Part shown: one piece after another, positions 57,461 through 63,255 of the stretch
How the letters are laid out: each line of letters opens with the position of its first letter
How positions within the stretch are numbered: the stretch's first letter is position 1
Assembly: GCA_950097015.1 (NCBI GenBank)
Contig: CATNEN010000025.1
Coordinates: forward strand, 310,001-374,000
Direction of reading: 5' to 3'
DNA: 64,000 nucleotides
Source: Macrostomum hystrix
Taxonomy: Eukaryota > Platyhelminthes > Macrostomidae
Position numbers and translations under genes: made by a program
The notes under the pieces: generated by a model
Databases searched by the model: none
The model's input: only the letters and a program-made list of their open reading frames with translations
Told to the model about the DNA's origin: nothing

Positions 57461-58130
57461 CCAGTCGTGGCAGCAACAGGATGATCAGAGAACACCGACG
57501 CCGCCCCTGCCACCGCCACCAATCATCGCAGTTCACCAGCAACAGCAGCAGCAGCAGCTGACGTCACCGGAGTTGCCACCCAGCGAGTACGACAACTGCG
57601 GCGCCCCGTCTCCGCCAAGCGGAGTCGGCGGCAACTCAACTGCCGTTGGCAGCACCTCGACAATCAGTACATTGAACAGCGGTGGCGGCGGCGTCAGTGG
57701 CAGCGGTGTTGGCGGCGGTGATGCCATGAGCATCACCGGCAGCGGCCGGTCCCCCTCCGCGCGCCTCCTGTTCGCCAGCGGCACGCCGCTCCGCTCCCCA
57801 GCGCTGTCGGCTGCTTCGTCAGGAGCTGGCGGCGACGGAGCCGATCTCCACGGCGCCAGCCCGATTTGGAAGCCGCGCTCGCGAGTCACCTACGACACGG
57901 CGTCGACAACCTCGGCCTCGGGGCTGGCGTCTGATGGGGCCGGCGGTGTTTGCAGCGACGTTGGCGGCGCCGACAGGACAATAAGCGCGTCCACCGCTTA
58001 CGGGGACTACACTGGGCTGGGGACTCACGCGCTTCCAGGACCGCACCTGGCGCTGTGCCAGGACCAGCAGCAGCAGCAGCAGCAGCAGGAAGGCAGATTC
58101 TTCACCGAAGAGGGGGTGACGCAGCTTTGA
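19023..58130 (+). CDS. Still life/TIAM-family Rac guanine-nucleotide exchange factor, 18 exons
   Basis: Sif/TIAM proteins load GTP onto Rac1 at membranes and control actin, axon growth and synapses. Eighteen exons join with all phases consistent to about 2,064 residues, about the size of Drosophila Sif. Order: MGNKLC acylation motif; WH1-like domain about 40-149 ([30 protein letters not shown]); Ser/Gln-rich linker about 150-595; first PH domain about 597-705 ([12 protein letters not shown]); coiled coil and Ex region about 715-815 ([25 protein letters not shown]); Ras-binding domain about 985-1045; PDZ about 1060-1145 ([10 protein letters not shown] loop); DH about 1340-1545 ([27 protein letters not shown]); C-terminal PH about 1570-1710; and a Gln/Gly-rich tail. 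The WH1-like N-terminus points to protostome Sif; vertebrate TIAM1 lacks it. Introns hold 13 or more private minisatellites and four SINEs. The boundaries are hand-made inferences that keep frame and match TIAM1. Confidence 0.95.
19440..19943. repeat. 16-bp minisatellite in sif intron 1, about 31 copies
   Basis: Unit CATCTCTCCTCTGTCT, with CCCCTGTCT variants in the middle. It fills most of the 633-nt intron and stops about 35 nt before exon 2. Confidence 0.95.
19978..20102 (+). CDS. sif exon 2: second half of WH1-like domain
   Basis: After AATCCGCAG. Reads [17 protein letters not shown] and [20 protein letters not shown], matching the Sif N-terminal domain. Donor GTGAGT, phase 0. Confidence 0.92.
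20195..20730. repeat. 18-bp purine-rich minisatellite in sif intron 2
   Basis: Unit GAGAGAGGAGAAATGTGG with GGGA, AAGA and TTGG variants. Almost pure purine on the coding strand. Confidence 0.93.
20731..21252. other. Unique part of sif intron 2
   Basis: About 520 nt between two arrays, with no exon or element recognised. Confidence 0.4.
21253..23248. repeat. 14-bp G-rich minisatellite in sif intron 2, about 142 copies
   Basis: Units GACAGGGGATGGGA and GACAGGGGATGGCA, with GGGTATGG and GGGTTGGC variants. There are four G-runs per two units on the coding strand. All three forward frames are open because 14 is not a multiple of 3 and the unit carries no stop; it is not a gene. Confidence 0.96.
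23249..23774. other. 3' part of sif intron 2, unique
   Basis: About 520 nt without array. Acceptor TTTTATATTTTCAG ends at 23774. Confidence 0.5.
23775..23846 (+). CDS. sif exon 3 (24 codons)
   Basis: Reads [20 protein letters not shown] and ends CCGCAGAGG before GTGAGC. Short and phase 0 at both ends. The Ser/Lys-rich segment resembles what follows the WH1-like domain in insect Sif. Confidence 0.8.
23950..25066. repeat. 31-bp minisatellite in sif intron 3, about 35 copies
   Basis: Core AATTGTCACTCCAATGAG followed by AGTGAGACCTCTA. A second form has GTGAGTTAGTGACTCCTTTA instead, and the two alternate in blocks. Confidence 0.92.
25067..25431. other. Unique part of sif intron 3
   Basis: About 365 nt. 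Short open frames show no family motif. Confidence 0.4.
25432..26225. repeat. Hexamer (GGGACA)n/(AGAGAT)n satellite in sif intron 3
   Basis: About 130 six-base units, mostly GGGACA with AGAGAT, GGGATA and AAGATA variants. Encodes (DR)n in one frame, which is a repeat artefact. Confidence 0.94.
26226..26649. other. Unique part of sif intron 3
   Basis: About 420 nt without recognised exon or element. Confidence 0.4.
26650..27400. repeat. 21-bp minisatellite in sif intron 3, about 35 copies
   Basis: Core GGGACTCACCTTGAATATGA plus C. The last five units read GGGACTCACCTGTACAGTGA instead. On the minus strand each unit contains AAGGTGAGT or CAGGTGAGT, a perfect splice-donor word. It ends about 50 nt before exon 4. 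Confidence 0.95.
27452..28606 (+). CDS. sif exon 4: long Ser/Gln-rich linker
   Basis: 385 codons after CTTGACTGAACAG. It is low-complexity with at least five CAG-coded glutamine runs, a Gly-rich patch and a Tyr/His-rich patch. No domain is seen. It ends CTCAGCATGAT before GTGAGT, phase 0. It lies between the WH1-like and PH domains, as the disordered linker does in Drosophila Sif. Confidence 0.82.
28714..30628. repeat. 34-bp minisatellite in sif intron 4, about 56 copies
   Basis: Core CTCCAAGACTTCAGGCTAGG followed by AAGAATTCCTTAAC. Variants change AATTCC to ACTGC, ACTACT or CTTTCC. Each unit has a CTTAAC branch-like word followed by CTTCAG, an acceptor-like word. Confidence 0.95.
30629..31433. 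other. Unique part of sif intron 4
   Basis: About 800 nt. A 23-nt candidate microexon (after GAATTCAGTGTAG, before GTGCGG, about 30692-30714) would break the frame unless paired with another, so I leave it out. A CT run lies at about 31160-31190. Confidence 0.4.
31434..32550. repeat. 15-bp purine-rich minisatellite in sif intron 4, about 74 copies
   Basis: Unit GATAAAGGGAGAAGG with GATAGAGCGAGAAGG, ATGG, ACGG and GATATCGGGAG variants. Purine-rich on the coding strand. The 15-bp length keeps one frame open in both directions. Confidence 0.95.
32551..33150. other. Unique part of sif intron 4
   Basis: About 600 nt, no exon or element recognised. Confidence 0.4.
33151..33362. repeat. CAG/TAG trinucleotide tract
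   Basis: About 200 nt of CAG with frequent CAA, TAG and TAC triplets. TAG stops exclude a polyglutamine exon. Confidence 0.9.
33363..33560 (+). mobile_element. 5'-truncated LINE (non-LTR retrotransposon) ORF2 tail
   Basis: An open frame of 65 codons ends in TAA at 33558-33560. It reads [18 protein letters not shown], then [17 protein letters not shown]. The Cys...DHVL..C pattern followed by FL/YLRxMGRW is the usual C-terminal end of LINE reverse transcriptase proteins. The fragment has no reverse transcriptase domain; the 5' side is cut off directly at CAG repeats and the 3' side runs into (AAG)n. It is a dead copy. Family assignment to clade is not possible from this short tail. Confidence 0.75.
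33561..33725. repeat. AAG then CAG/TAG trinucleotide tract
   Basis: (GAA)n immediately after the LINE stop codon, then CAG with TAG, TAA and TAT triplets. The same kind of tract flanks the LINE on the left. Confidence 0.9.
33726..34313. other. 3' part of sif intron 4, unique
   Basis: AT-rich, with a short triplication of GACCATGAGAACTGGCCAT at about 34222-34260. Acceptor CGCCACCTCCTTAG ends at 34313. Confidence 0.5.
34314..34432 (+). CDS. sif exon 5: pre-PH acidic/serine segment
   Basis: Reads [20 protein letters not shown] and ends GCGATTCGCAAGTCCGG before GTGAGT. The terminal RKSG joins in phase to the PH domain start ([12 protein letters not shown]), as RKAG does in TIAM1. Confidence 0.9.
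34665..35640. repeat. 12/24-bp minisatellite in sif intron 5
   Basis: Unit AAGAATCGCATC and AAGAATCGCATG, plus a 24-bp form adding GTCCGGAGAGTC. A block of about 174 bp around 34740 is repeated around 34915. Encodes (MKNR)n on one strand by its length only. Confidence 0.94.
35641..36195. other. Unique part of sif intron 5
   Basis: About 550 nt, AT-rich, nothing recognised. Confidence 0.4.
36196..39890. repeat. 29-bp minisatellite in sif intron 5, about 127 copies, with higher-order repeats
   Basis: Core AATCAGCCCGAGAATCTTCC followed by GAAAGAAAG, or CGACAAGAAAG in place of the last part. Marker units reading CGCCTGAGAATCTTCTG recur at about 36705, 37425, 38093, 38831 and 39390, so blocks of about 560-740 bp were copied. 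This is the longest array in the window. Confidence 0.96.
39891..40449. other. Unique part of sif intron 5
   Basis: About 560 nt. Holds the TATATAAG word at 40103-40110 listed separately. Confidence 0.4.
40103..40110 (+). promoter_or_regulatory. TATA-like element (weak candidate for an internal promoter)
   Basis: TATATAAG in a GC-balanced stretch, followed 10 nt later by the palindrome ACATGCATGT. It lies 565 nt before the first PH exon, where a short isoform lacking the WH1-like part could start. No start codon in frame with the PH exon was found nearby apart from ones created by the SINE, so this is weak. Confidence 0.2.
40450..40655 (+). mobile_element. tRNA-derived SINE, copy 1 (degenerate)
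   Basis: Carries GACAGAGCGGTTAACG (box A region), TTTGCCTCTCGCACCAAGG, a box B region shortened by 9 nt (GGTCGATTCC), and GCGAGGCCACATTCATTTGG. It also shares the 3' half word GCCTGCGTACAGTATC with copies 3 and 4. It includes a 12-bp inverted repeat (40552-40563 and 40578-40589) absent from the other copies. It ends about 12 nt before the acceptor of sif exon 6. Confidence 0.85.
40668..40834 (+). CDS. sif exon 6: first half of N-terminal PH domain
   Basis: Starts after CACAACATTCAG. Reads [12 protein letters not shown], then [18 protein letters not shown], matching the TIAM1 N-terminal PH domain. Donor GTGAGC, phase 1. Confidence 0.94.
40861..42272. repeat. 18-bp then 20-bp minisatellite in sif intron 6
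   Basis: First about six copies of CTGAATGACTTCAGGATG (40861-40970). Then about 62 copies of a 20-bp unit GAAACTTCAGGATAGAGAAT and its GAGAGACT and GAGATAAT forms (41030-42272). The 20-bp register holds from 41041 to 42260 without visible indels. Groups of forms recur every 200-220 bp. Confidence 0.95.
42292..42533 (+). CDS. sif exon 7: rest of PH domain and start of coiled coil
   Basis: Reads [38 protein letters not shown], then [19 protein letters not shown], in the order of TIAM1. Donor GTGAGC, phase 0. Confidence 0.94.
42534..43195. other. sif intron 7, no array
   Basis: 662 nt of unique AT-rich DNA, one of the few longer sif introns without a minisatellite. Acceptor ATCGCGAACAG. Confidence 0.6.
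43196..43378 (+). CDS. sif exon 8: coiled coil of the PH-CC-Ex module
   Basis: Reads [20 protein letters not shown], then [19 protein letters not shown] and ends LPNPK, aligning with TIAM1. Donor GTGCGT, phase 0. This module directs TIAM/Sif to membranes and scaffold partners. Confidence 0.93.
43445..43580. repeat. 11-bp minisatellite in sif intron 8, about 12 copies
   Basis: Nearly perfect CCTTGGCAACG units. It fills the middle of a 263-nt intron. Confidence 0.95.
43642..44235 (+). CDS. sif exon 9: Ex region and Gln-rich linker
   Basis: Opens [20 protein letters not shown] and [12 protein letters not shown] (TIAM Ex region). Then a Gln/His/Ala-rich linker that TIAM1 lacks, then IGIRLPSGQ, start of the Ras-binding domain. 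Donor GTGAGC, phase 0. Confidence 0.9.
44333..44494 (+). CDS. sif exon 10: Ras-binding domain
   Basis: After CGTCCTGCCCAG, with a 97-nt intron before it. Reads [18 protein letters not shown], then [19 protein letters not shown]. Donor GTAAGT, phase 0. Confidence 0.9.
44586..44850. repeat. 55-bp minisatellite in sif intron 10, about 4.5 copies
   Basis: Each unit holds CAGCCACCCCACCTCC and TTCTAATTGGTCAGTTGTAT. Units vary by a few bases. Confidence 0.9.
44851..46128. other. AT-rich part of sif intron 10
   Basis: About 1.3 kb, unique, mostly AT-rich. A GC-richer patch at 45341-45427 is listed as a candidate exon. AATAAA occurs near 46120. Confidence 0.5.
45341..45427 (+). other. Candidate alternative sif exon (cassette or terminal)
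   Basis: After AAACTCGTCGCAG, an in-phase open stretch reads [18 protein letters not shown], then [10 protein letters not shown] and TAG at 45425-45427. If spliced out at GTGCGT (45395) it is an in-frame 18-codon cassette between the Ras-binding and PDZ domains. If read through it ends the protein after the Ras-binding domain. The main form does not need it: exon 10 joined directly to exon 11 aligns with TIAM1 without a gap. Confidence 0.3.
46129..48298. repeat. 28-bp minisatellite in sif intron 10, about 77 copies
   Basis: Core ACACGTCCTAAACCAACACT plus CAATGTTG, with GTAG, GTAC, CTTAAAC and CACACAATG variants. Blocks of about 180 bp marked by TTTACACGTGC recur at about 47390, 47565 and 47725. 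Confidence 0.95.
48299..48940. other. Unique part of sif intron 10
   Basis: About 640 nt of AT-rich DNA with no recognised feature. The last 15 bases are the left target-site duplication of SINE copy 2. Confidence 0.45.
48941..49196 (+). mobile_element. tRNA-derived SINE, copy 2, with target-site duplication
   Basis: Box A TGGCAGAGTGG and box B region AGCTCGATTCC lie at tRNA-like spacing, followed by GCGAGGCCACATTCATTTGG and an unrelated body ending TGCTGCAATTG. It is flanked by ATTATCCCAAATTAG (48926-48940) and the same with one extra C (49197-49212), a target-site duplication of about 15 bp. The parent tRNA is uncertain; a Leu/Ser-like origin is possible. Confidence 0.88.
49301..50056 (+). 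CDS. sif exon 11: PDZ domain and Gln/Pro-rich linker
   Basis: PDZ with ligand loop [10 protein letters not shown], then [19 protein letters not shown] and NLLVRS. Followed by a His run, a Pro run and several CAG-coded glutamine runs. Acceptor CCCGTCACGCCAG, donor GTGAGT, phase 0. Confidence 0.92.
50565..50885. repeat. About 62-bp degenerate repeat in sif intron 11, about 5 copies
   Basis: Units share GACAGCCAATNAGAGATGGG, then GGCAGAGAGAGGTTCAAATC and CGCCATTGGTC. CCAAT and its complement ATTGG occur in each unit. More diverged than the other arrays. Confidence 0.8.
51006..51368 (+). CDS. sif exon 12: start of DH domain
   Basis: Begins Ser-rich, then [20 protein letters not shown] (conserved region 1 of RhoGEFs). 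Ends TDAGQFR before GTGAGC, phase 0. The acceptor may be one CAG later (51009). Confidence 0.93.
51412..54384. repeat. 16/17-bp minisatellite in sif intron 12 with an 831-bp higher-order repeat
   Basis: Two intermingled units: 17-bp GTTGTCAGGGTCATTGA and 16-bp GTGTCAGGAGCAGTGG (with AGTTGTCAGG form). The block from about 52200 recurs nearly unchanged from about 53031, 831 bp later. The array ends about 30 nt before exon 13. Confidence 0.96.
54416..54524 (+). CDS. sif exon 13: DH domain
   Basis: Reads [20 protein letters not shown] and [14 protein letters not shown]. Acceptor AAATGTCCCTTTCAG, donor GTGAGC, phase 1. The following intron is only 87 nt. Confidence 0.93.
54612..54788 (+). CDS. 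sif exon 14: DH catalytic helix region
   Basis: Contains [20 protein letters not shown], the most conserved RhoGEF block (CR3). Phases 1 and 1. Donor GTGAGA. Confidence 0.95.
54831..55196. repeat. 40-bp minisatellite in sif intron 14, about 9 copies
   Basis: Core AGACACCTCACTAATTACCC followed by ACTTGTGTCCAGATATCATC. Some units end AGCCTTAATC instead. Confidence 0.93.
55227..55351 (+). CDS. sif exon 15: end of DH domain
   Basis: Reads [20 protein letters not shown], matching the last DH helices of TIAM1 ([11 protein letters not shown]). Phase 0 end. Confidence 0.94.
55452..55650. repeat. 21-bp minisatellite in sif intron 15, about 9 copies
   Basis: Nearly perfect AGGTATTACTCCAGGTAGAA plus C. 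It contains both ACTCCAG and AGGTA, so splice-site-like words repeat in each unit. Confidence 0.94.
55730..55933 (+). CDS. sif exon 16: C-terminal PH domain, first part
   Basis: Reads [20 protein letters not shown], then [17 protein letters not shown]. Ends AACTCAAAG, and the donor GTGAGT is the first bases of SINE copy 3. Phase 0. Confidence 0.93.
55934..56212 (+). mobile_element. tRNA-derived SINE, copy 3, starting at the splice donor
   Basis: Begins GTGAGTGGCAGAGCGG immediately after the exon, then GCGTTTGCGTCTCGC, box B region AGCTCGATTCCGCGG and the shared body (GCGTACAGTATCTGTG, GTCAGCGAAATG, GATGTGCCATTGCCCG). It makes up most of the 359-nt intron. No clear target-site duplication. 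Confidence 0.9.
56293..56489 (+). CDS. sif exon 17: C-terminal PH domain, middle
   Basis: Acceptor CCTTCCCTCCTAG. Reads [17 protein letters not shown] and KVYQLSN. Ends in phase 2 before GTGAGA. Confidence 0.93.
56549..56925 (+). mobile_element. tRNA-derived SINE, copy 4, with (ATT)n tail
   Basis: Starts GGGGGTGAGTGGCAGAGCGG, with box B region AGCTCGATTCCGAGG and the full shared body, ending in an (ATT)n tail of about 40 nt. Flanks CAGCCTTTAG and CAGCCTTAG may be an imperfect target-site duplication. It is the longest copy and the only one with a clear microsatellite tail. Confidence 0.9.
57008..58130 (+). CDS. sif exon 18: end of PH domain and C-terminal tail
   Basis: The split codon TG|T gives Cys, then [18 protein letters not shown], which closes the PH domain as in TIAM1. 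About 350 residues of tail follow: Gln runs (one of about 14 CAG codons near 57418-57458), Pro and Gly/Ser-rich parts, and [13 protein letters not shown]. Stop TGA at 58128-58130. The tail shares no clear TIAM1 motif. Confidence 0.92.
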
Positions 58131-58147
58131 GTGAATTCAAATATCCG

Positions 58148-58162
58148 AATAAATTTAATAAA
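58148..58162 (+). terminator. Polyadenylation signals of sif
   Basis: Two overlapping-range AATAAA hexamers (58148-58153, 58157-58162), 18 nt after the stop codon. This would give a very short 3' UTR; longer forms cannot be excluded. Confidence 0.6.
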
Positions 58163-59524
58163 AATTAAATGTGCTTCGGAATTCAACTGAAAAAACATAC
58201 TACTGTACCTTCATGTAAAGTAGTTCCTGAGCATTGTTATTGTGTGGCGTCTAATGTATTGGACATCGATGAATGTTCAATGCCCTATGGGAATTGTATC
58301 TGCAGTATTCTTTATCAAGTTGTTGTTCAGTTTCGGGTAACATATTACCTCAGTTCATTTCCCGTTTTACATAGAACATCAATTGACACAAATTTGGTCT
58401 TAATTGTGCATGCTTAACTGCCCACTCAAGCTCGTCCTGTTTTTAATTCACCTAGAAAGTACATTATACTCATACGTTTGCAGTAAAAATGCACGCAAAG
58501 AAGCAATATACTCGTAAAAAGCCATAACAGCCTACTAACAAACAGTAGCGTTAGTTCATACATTTGATGCTCCTATATGTAGTAAAAATATGACCCTAAT
58601 GAAATATGAACTATTGCTCCCTATAAACACCTAAAGCGCTGTATTTCTTCATGCCTACATGTACACAAGACTGCGAAAAAAGTATTTTTGTCTATTAGCT
58701 AGATTTTACTCGGAGTCATTGATCTGAACGCCTGATGGAGTTGTCTTAACATTTTTCTTTCCTTCCTTATTTGAATATATGCTTTACAAGCAATGCTTGA
58801 TATCTGAACTTTACTAAATGTTGTGTCTTAAACTCTGCTATCTATGGCTGACTGATATTTACTCTCGCTAATTGATTATTCCTTTATAATTTTTAAGGGG
58901 TTGGATAGGAGTTAGTAAAAGAGTGGATGTACATAGAAGCAGGTTGTGGTTAAGAATGCACATTTCGGATCTGGAAGGGTTTGGTCAGAGGTGGATGTAC
59001 ATAGAAGCCGGGTGGGGTTAAGAATGTACATTGAGGCCGGTAGGGGTTGCAAATGTACATTCGGAGTTGGTAGGGTTGGTCAGAGGTGGATGTACATAGA
59101 AGCCGCGTGGGGTTAAGAATGTACAAGCAACATTAGGAATTTTCGGCAACTAAATTAAAGCTAGCACGTAATCCTTCCTCGGACTTCCTCAATCTTTTGT
59201 CCTGCGTCCGTCTTTTGTTTTTCTTTCTAAACTTTTCTACGCACGAAACTTTTTAAACAACACAGATCCAGTCGATTATTGTCGCAAATTTTTCTCAATA
59301 TTATGAATCACAATGCAGCACTTTGTTCGCTATACAAAATCCACATAGATTTGATATAAATAAAAACGAATTACCGTACAAAATCGGTACTAAAAAGTAT
59401 GCAATAAATTATTTTACTTCATCTGGTTCAGAAACTGCTGCTAAAGTTACGATGACTTTTATTTGTTATTTCTGTTCACAAATTTAGCTATTTAGAATTG
59501 TATTTGACTGCAGCTTGGGCTGCG
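58163..59524. other. Intergenic AT-rich DNA between sif and RIC3
   Basis: No gene recognised. A loose repeat at about 58900-59125 shares GTGGATGTACATAGAAGC and GGGTTAAGAATGTAC in about four diverged copies. Confidence 0.45.
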
Positions 59525-60575
59525 GCCCTGCTGCGATTCTAGCTACACATCCTGCTGCGATTCTAGCTACACATCCGGCTGCGATTCTAGCTACACATCC
59601 TGCTGCGATTCTATCTACACATCCTGCTGCGATTCTAGTTACACATCCTGCTGCGATTCTATCTACACATCCTGCTGCGATTCTAGTTCCACATTCTGCT
59701 GCGATTCTAGCTACACATCCTGCTGCAATTCTATCTACACAACCTGCTGCAATTCTATCTACACATCCTGCTGCGATTCTATCTACACAACCTGCTGCAA
59801 TTCTATCTACACATCCTGCTGCGATTCTATCTACACATCCTGCTGCGATTCTATCTACACATCCTGCTGCAATTCTATCTACACATCCTGCTGCAATTCT
59901 ATCTACACATCCTGCTGCAATTCTATCTACACATCCTGCTGCAATTCTATCTACACATCCTGCTGCAATTCTATCTACACATCCTGCTGCGATTCTATCT
60001 ACACAACCTGCTGCGATTCTATCTACACATCCTGCTGCGATTCTAGCTACACATCCTGCTGCGATTCTATCTACACATCCTGCTGCGATTCTATCTACAC
60101 ATCCTGCTGCGATTCTATCTACACATTCTGCTGCGATTCTATCTACACATCCTGCTGCGATTCTATCTACACATCCTGCTGCGATTCTATCTACACATCC
60201 TGCTGCAATTCTATCTACACATCCTGCTGCAATTCTATCTACACATCCTGCTGCAATTCTATCTACACATCCTGCTGCAATTCTATCTACACATCCTGCT
60301 GCAATTCTATCTACACATCCTGCTGCGATTCTATCTACACAACCTGCTGCGATTCTATCTACACATCCTGCTGCGATTCTAGCTACACATCCTGCTGCAA
60401 TTCTATCTACACAACCTGCTGCGATTCTATCTACACATCCTGCTGCGATTCTAGCTACACATCCTGCTGCGATTATATCTACACATCCTGCTGCGATTCT
60501 ATCTACACATCCTGCTGCGATTCTATCTACACATTCTGCTGCGATTCTATCTACACATCCTGCTGCGATTCTAGG
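59525..60575. repeat. 24-bp minisatellite, about 44 copies
   Basis: Core CCTGCTGCGATTCTATCTAC plus ACAT, with CAATTC, CTAGCTAC and ACAACC variants. The 24-bp length keeps one frame open on each strand (HPAAILST and IAAGCVDR repeats). No start context or family supports coding. Confidence 0.95.
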
Positions 60576-61254
60576 TAACATATTTGTTATTCAATCCCAA
60601 ACTGCAGCCGTTCTGAAGTGATGAAAATGAACAAGACATTTAAATATCATGTTTTTTTCTGAGAAATTCTACTTCTGAAAACACAAAAGTATCAATACTT
60701 GTGACTAGAATATAATAAAATGTGCAATTTTTCTAGATTTAGAATTGTGCACAAAGCTTCTGCGGGTGCCCATGATGGTCAAACAGAATGAGCACTATTA
60801 GCCAGTCTAAGACAACAAACAGAACTGGGTAGACAGAAATAGTGTAATAAAGCTGACAGCGAAACTTGATGATGAAGTACTAGTACTTACACAGGTGCAA
60901 ATTCTTAAATAACATAGTATTTGGACAATTTATAAACAAATGAAGTAAAATTTTGAAAAGAATAGCAGTGAGATTTCGAAAACATTTTTACGGATTTAGC
61001 TGCTAATTTAAACAAATATTTACGACAGTCTCATTGGTAATTTAAAATATGAAAAAAGATTAAAAACAGAATAACAAACAACACTGAGATAGCAAAATAA
61101 AATGTTGTGTTTTAACTAACTAGACTAGTTCAATTTAAGACGAATAAATCTGAACTGTCCATTTGAACGTGTAAATGGATTATCCTGAAACACGCGGGAC
61201 CTTGGATTATCCCGTGAATAATCCAAATTTACCTGCGAATTATTCCGACTAAGC
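60576..61254. other. Intergenic AT-rich DNA
   Basis: About 680 nt, no feature recognised. Confidence 0.4.
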
Positions 61255-62014
61255 ATGATGGAAAATACACGGATTAATCTGCGGATTATCCTGACTCCCT
61301 TGGTATAAAATACACGGATTAACCTGTGGATTATCCTGACTTCCTTGGCGTAAAATACACGGATTAATCTGCGGATTATCCTGACTCCCTTGGTGTAAAA
61401 TACACGGATTAACCTGTGGATTATCCTGACTCCCTTGGTGTAAAATACACGGATTAACCTGTGGATTATCCTGACTCTCTTGGCGTAAAATACACGGATT
61501 AATTTGCGGATTATCCTGACTCCCTTGGTGTAAAATACACGGATTAACCTGTGGATTATCCTGACTCCCTTGGTATAAAATAGACGGATTAACCTGTGGA
61601 TTATCCTGACTCCCTTGGCGTAAAATACACGGATTAACCGGTGGATTATCCTAACTTCCTTCGTGTAAAATACACGGATTAACCTGTGGATTATCTTGAC
61701 TCCCTTGGTGTAAAATAGACGGATTAACCTGTGGATTATCCTGACTCCCTTGGTGTAAAATACACGGATTAACCTGTGGATTATCCTGACTTCCTTCGTG
61801 TAAAATACACGGATTAACCTGTGGATTATCCTGACTTCCTTGATATAAAATAGACGGATTAACCTGTGGATTATCCTAACTTCCTTCGTGCAAAATACAC
61901 GGATTAACCTGTGGATTATCCTGACTCCCTTGGTGTAAAATACACGGATTAACCTGTGGATTATCCTAACTTCCTTGATATAAAATACACGGATTAACCT
62001 GTGGATTATCCTAA
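61255..62014. repeat. 45-bp minisatellite next to the RIC3 stop codon, about 17 copies
   Basis: Core TAAAATACACGGATTAACCT, then GTGGATTATCCTGACTCCCT plus TGGTG. It ends 27 bp from the RIC3 stop codon, so on the minus strand it would be most of the 3' UTR. Its open minus frame is not in frame with RIC3. Confidence 0.95.
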
Positions 62015-62041
62015 CGCCCAACTAGCAACAACTGACTACGC

Positions 62042-62410
62042 TCAGCTGTGCTCGGGCGCAGCTCTGCGTCGCCTCATCCCGACGCTTCGACCGTCCAAGT
62101 CGGCTGGCTCAGCGTCGGCATCGTCGTCCGATTCGGCGTCCTCGTCCTCGGCCTCGCCGTCAGGCCGGGGCCGCATGGCGGCCAGCACACCGGCCATCTG
62201 CCGCTCGGTGTCCTCCAGGCGAGCCTTCAGCCGCAGGAGGTCGACCTCGGAGGCGTCCTGATCGTCAACTCGATGAAGCAGGCGCTCGAGATCGGCGCGC
62301 ATTTGCTGATAGCGTGCCTCCCTGTCCCCCTCTGGCATGGCGTTGCGGGCCAGACCACCGCCGAAATAGTCGTCAGTTGACTGGGGCCCGTTAACAAACT
62401 GACCGCTGAC
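62042..62410 (-). CDS. RIC3 last exon: coiled coil and C-terminus
   Basis: Acceptor TTTTCTCTGCTAG on the minus strand, then VSGQFVNGPQSTDDYFGGG and the coiled coil. Stop TGA at 62044-62042. Confidence 0.85.
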   Translation of the reverse strand, partial: VSGQFVNGPQSTDDYFGGGLARNAMPEGDREARYQQMRADLERLLHRVDDQDASEVDLLRLKARLEDTERQMAGVLAAMRPRPDGEAEDEDAESDDDADAEPADLDGRSVGMRRRRAAPEHS

Positions 62411-63203
62411 CTAGCAGAGAAAAGAAGGCAAATAACTCAACCCTGACGAACTGGGGATTAATGGAGATAACGAATAATAAAGAATGAAATTGAACTAAAG
62501 TACCTGAAAAACTATCGCTACAGAAAAATTTGCTGAATCAAACTGTTCTCACTGTAAGCTCACTTAGAATCTCAGAAGAATCTCACTGGTATCTCAGAAG
62601 AATCTCCCTAGAATCTCACTGGAATCTCCCTAGAATCTCACTGGAATCTCCCTAGAATCTCACTGAAATCTCAGAAGAATCTCACTAGAATCTCACTGGA
62701 ATCTCGCTAGAATCTCCCTAGAATCTGATTGGAATCTCCGTAGAATCTCACTGGAATCTCCATAGAATCTCACTGGAATCTCCCTAGAATCTCACTGGAA
62801 TCTCCCTAGAATCTCCGTAGAATCTCACTGGAATCTCAAAAGAATCTCACTGAAATCTCCCGAGAATCTCGCAGGTATCTCCATAAAATCCCACTGGAAT
62901 CTCAGTAAAATCTCACTAGAATCTTATTAAAATCTTAAAGCGAATCTCACGGGATCGTAGCGAAAGTTTCTATAAAAGTCGCGCAAAGCCCGCTCCCGCA
63001 TCTCCTCCGCTGTCGAAGTGGACGACGCCGAGAGGCCACCCGACGTCGCCCGTTTGAAACTCGCCGCGGCAGCGCCGGCGCCACCGCCAGAGGCGAAAGC
63101 TCTGACAAGAGTATAGGCCAGGTACAGCGCAATGCCAACCGCGTACACGGGCAGGGCTATGGTTGCCAGGCCGCCCCGCTTGCCGCCGATGCCACCACCA
63201 CCA

Positions 63204-63255
<52 letters not shown>

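Noticed and set aside
59484-60621. 365-codon frames on both strands (IAAGCVDR and HPAAILST repeats)
   Set aside because: A 24-bp unit is open on both strands by length; nothing supports a protein.
61125-62021. Minus-strand 298-codon frame (VRIIHRLIRVFYTK repeats) as an extension of RIC3
   Set aside because: It is not in frame with RIC3, which has its own stop codon at 62044-62042.
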